DNA of 64,000 nucleotides, taken from NCBI RefSeq assembly GCF_041199995.1, contig NZ_CP165646.1:1984001-2048000 (forward strand), written 5' to 3'. Source of the DNA: Leptotrichia sp. HSP-342 (GTDB lineage Bacteria > Fusobacteriota > Fusobacteriia > Fusobacteriales > Leptotrichiaceae). Numbering within the stretch: the first letter of the stretch is position 1; every line of letters starts with the position of its first letter. Under the pieces are notes generated by a model, which was not told where the DNA came from, made no database searches, and was given only the letters and a program-made list of their open reading frames with translations. The position numbers were made by a program, and so were the translations under genes. Below are positions 62,027 to 64,000 of this stretch, piece after piece.

Positions 62027-64000
62027 TTACATTTTTTCCAAAACGCTTGCACATCTTGGGCATACATCTGGATGATTGTGGTTATGTCCAACTTCCTCAT
62101 CGTATTTCCAGCATCTTTCACATTTTTCTCCAGACGCTTTTTCCACAGCGATGTTAATTCCTTCGATTTCGCTTTCTGCTAAATTATCATTTACAAATTT
62201 AACTTGAGATACGATGAATAAGTCAGAAACTTCATTTTCTGTATAATCTTTTATAAATGAATATTCATCATTGGCAATATTTAAAAGAACTCTTGCATCA
62301 AGAGAATGTCCTATTAATCCAGTCTGTCTTTCTGCTTCCAGTTTTTTGTTCACTTCTCTTCTTAGACGTGCGATTTTATCCCATTTTTGTGCTAATTCTT
62401 TATTTAAGTATTCAGGTCTTGCTTCAATCCATTTTGATAAATGTACACTTTCTTCTTCTTTTAGCGTTTCTGGAATTCTTTCCCAAATTTCATCAGCTGT
62501 GAATGACAATACTGGAGAAATTATTCTTACTAGCACTTTCAGAACTTCTGTCAATACAGTCTGTGTGCTTCTTCTTTCAATTGAAGTTGTCCCTTCGCAG
62601 TAAAGTCTGTCTTTTACGATGTCCAGATAGAATGAAGACATTTCCATTGAACAGAAATATGTAATTTCCTGGAATAGACTGTAAAATTCGTATTTATCGT
62701 AAAATTCTGTTGTTTTAGCCTTTAATTCTTCCAGTTTGTGCATTGCCCACTTGTCAATTTCAAACATATCATTGTAGTCAACTTTATCATTTGCATAATC
62801 AAAATCATTTAAGTTACCCATTAAGAATCTTGCTGTATTTCTGATTCTTCTATATGCGTCAGACATTTGCTGTAGTATATTTTCCGAAATTCTTACATCT
62901 TCTCTATAGTCTACTGAAGATACCCATAATCTTAAAATATCCGCTCCGTATTTTTCTGTAATATCTTTTGGAAGTATTGTGTTTCCAAGTGATTTAGACA
63001 TTTTTCTTCCTTGACCGTCCATTGTGAATCCGTGAGTCAGGATTCTCTTGTAAGGTGCATCTTTTGTACTTGCGATTGATGTCAATAATGAAGACTGGAA
63101 CCAACCTCTATGCTGATCACTTCCTTCAAGGTACAAGTCTGCTGGTCTTGGCAAGTTTCTTGGCACTAGCACACTTCTATGTGAAACTCCTGAGTCAAAC
63201 CAGACGTCCATTATACTTCTTTCTTTTCTAATATCCACATCTTTCAAGTTATATTTTTCCAAAAGTTCATCTCCGATAATTTCTTTGGCTTCATATTTCC
63301 ACCAAATGTCAGTTCCTTCTTTTTTTACCATTTCAATTACTCTGTCCATAATTTCTGGCTCATAGATAACTTCATCAGTCGCTCTGTTGTAAAACAATGG
63401 TATTGGTACTCCCCATACTCTTTGTCTTGAAATAGTCCAGTCTGGACGAGTTTCTAACATTGAACCAATTCTATTTTTACCCCAAGATGGTACAAATTCC
63501 ACATCGTCTAGTGCTTTTATCGCATTTTCCCTAATATCGCTTTCATCAACACTAATGAACCATTGCTCAGTCGCTCTGAAAATTACAGGTTTCTTACTTC
63601 TCCAGTCATGCGGATACGAGTGAACAAATTTGCTGTGATGCAGTAAATGTCCACTTTCTGTCAAGTCCTGCACAATTACATTGCTTGCTTTTGCATAAAA
63701 CATTCCTTCGTATTTCCCAGCTTCCTTTGTCATATGTCCTCTGTCATCAACTGGCGACAATACTCCAAGTTCGTATTTTCGTGAATAATTGTAATCGTCC
63801 ACCCCATGTCCAGGCGCCGAATGTACCGCTCCAGTCCCTGCATCAGCCGTAACATAATCTCCAAGCATTACTAGCCCTTCTCTATTCAAGAACGGATGTC
63901 TATAATGAGTTTTCTCAAGTTCAGTCCCTTTAAATTCCTTCAATAATTCATAAGAAATTCCAAGCGTATTAAATACAGTTTCAGCCAGTTCTTTTGCTAA
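62027..64000 (-). CDS. ileS: Isoleucyl-tRNA synthetase, C-terminal two-thirds (cut by window edge)
   Basis: Continues open to the window end; the 5' part is outside. 658 codons are visible. They include [20 protein letters not shown] of the editing domain, [32 protein letters not shown] and the KMSKS loop [12 protein letters not shown]. The anticodon-binding region and a C-terminal zinc site follow ([13 protein letters not shown], then [11 protein letters not shown]). This zinc-containing form is bacterial-type IleRS. It is followed by lspA. Confidence 0.96.
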   Translation of the reverse strand, partial: LAKELAETVFNTLGISYELLKEFKGTELEKTHYRHPFLNREGLVMLGDYVTADAGTGAVHSAPGHGVDDYNYSRKYELGVLSPVDDRGHMTKEAGKYEGMFYAKASNVIVQDLTESGHLLHHSKFVHSYPHDWRSKKPVIFRATEQWFISVDESDIRENAIKALDDVEFVPSWGKNRIGSMLETRPDWTISRQRVWGVPIPLFYNRATDEVIYEPEIMDRVIEMVKKEGTDIWWKYEAKEIIGDELLEKYNLKDVDIRKERSIMDVWFDSGVSHRSVLVPRNLPRPADLYLEGSDQHRGWFQSSLLTSIASTKDAPYKRILTHGFTMDGQGRKMSKSLGNTILPKDITEKYGADILRLWVSSVDYREDVRISENILQQMSDAYRRIRNTARFLMGNLNDFDYANDKVDYNDMFEIDKWAMHKLEELKAKTTEFYDKYEFYSLFQEITYFCSMEMSSFYLDIVKDRLYCEGTTSIERRSTQTVLTEVLKVLVRIISPVLSFTADEIWERIPETLKEEESVHLSKWIEARPEYLNKELAQKWDKIARLRREVNKKLEAERQTGLIGHSLDARVLLNIANDEYSFIKDYTENEVSDLFIVSQVKFVNDNLAESEIEGINIAVEKASGEKCERCWKYDEEVGHNHNHPDVCPRCASVLEKM

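Overview
The window is an AT-rich (roughly 30% GC by eye), gene-dense, Gram-negative-type chromosome segment. Short intergenic regions, A-rich Shine-Dalgarno sites, an OmpA-type outer-membrane protein, periplasmic cyclophilin and RlpA, DnaK-region regulation by HrcA/CIRCE, and the gene content together suggest a member of the Fusobacteriota, most likely Leptotrichiaceae (Leptotrichia-like). This is inferred from protein character and layout; no database search was possible. Most genes lie on the minus strand; the main plus-strand block is 14064-21656.

Layout. 1-4300: U32 peptidase (cut by the window edge), dnaB, rplI, dnaX and a divergent Crp/Fnr regulator, followed by a strong consensus promoter driving a long rod-shaped RNA (about 5009-5249). 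5438-9388: argG, a periplasmic cyclophilin, a DNA-repair-like pair (DUF1722/YbgA and pyrimidine-dimer glycosylase) and two small secreted proteins. 9484-13883: trkH, trkA, hemB and a precorrin-2 dehydrogenase-like gene. 14064-21656 (+): cobS, cobC, a candidate type I toxin-antitoxin locus, argS, a candidate C-rich sRNA, then a cell-envelope group (membrane/coiled-coil protein, polysaccharide deacetylase, RlpA), a FabG-type reductase, an RNase H and a secreted protein. 22233-33908: an aromatic amino acid cluster (aroC, aroA, aroB, tyrA, DAHP synthase) interrupted by a two-gene helicase/DUF2290-like module and a decayed RidA-like fragment. 34620-43084: DUF441 membrane protein, dnaJ, then three unrelated genes including an HNH-like zinc protein, then the HrcA-controlled hrcA-grpE-dnaK genes. 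43287-50652: three small secreted proteins, GNAT, truA, a five-tRNA operon (Pro-Gly-His-Lys-Leu), cupin, rho and miaB. 51170-64000: ilvE, ribosomal protein S1, an HPr-like protein, ompA, then glyQ and glyS separated by a frameshifted AAA ATPase plus a PD-(D/E)XK-like partner, a pair of inverted hairpins of mobile-element type, lspA and ileS (cut by the window edge).

The most interesting points are accessory modules dropped into otherwise conserved operons: the ATPase/nuclease-like pair inside glyQ-glyS, whose ATPase is broken by a TTTA tetranucleotide duplication; the SF1 helicase/DUF2290-like pair inside the aro cluster; and a stand-alone HNH-like protein between dnaK and dnaJ. These look like candidate anti-phage defence genes. 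Several non-coding elements are also well supported by promoter, hairpin and terminator geometry: the rod-shaped RNA, the toxin/antisense pair and the C7-motif sRNA.
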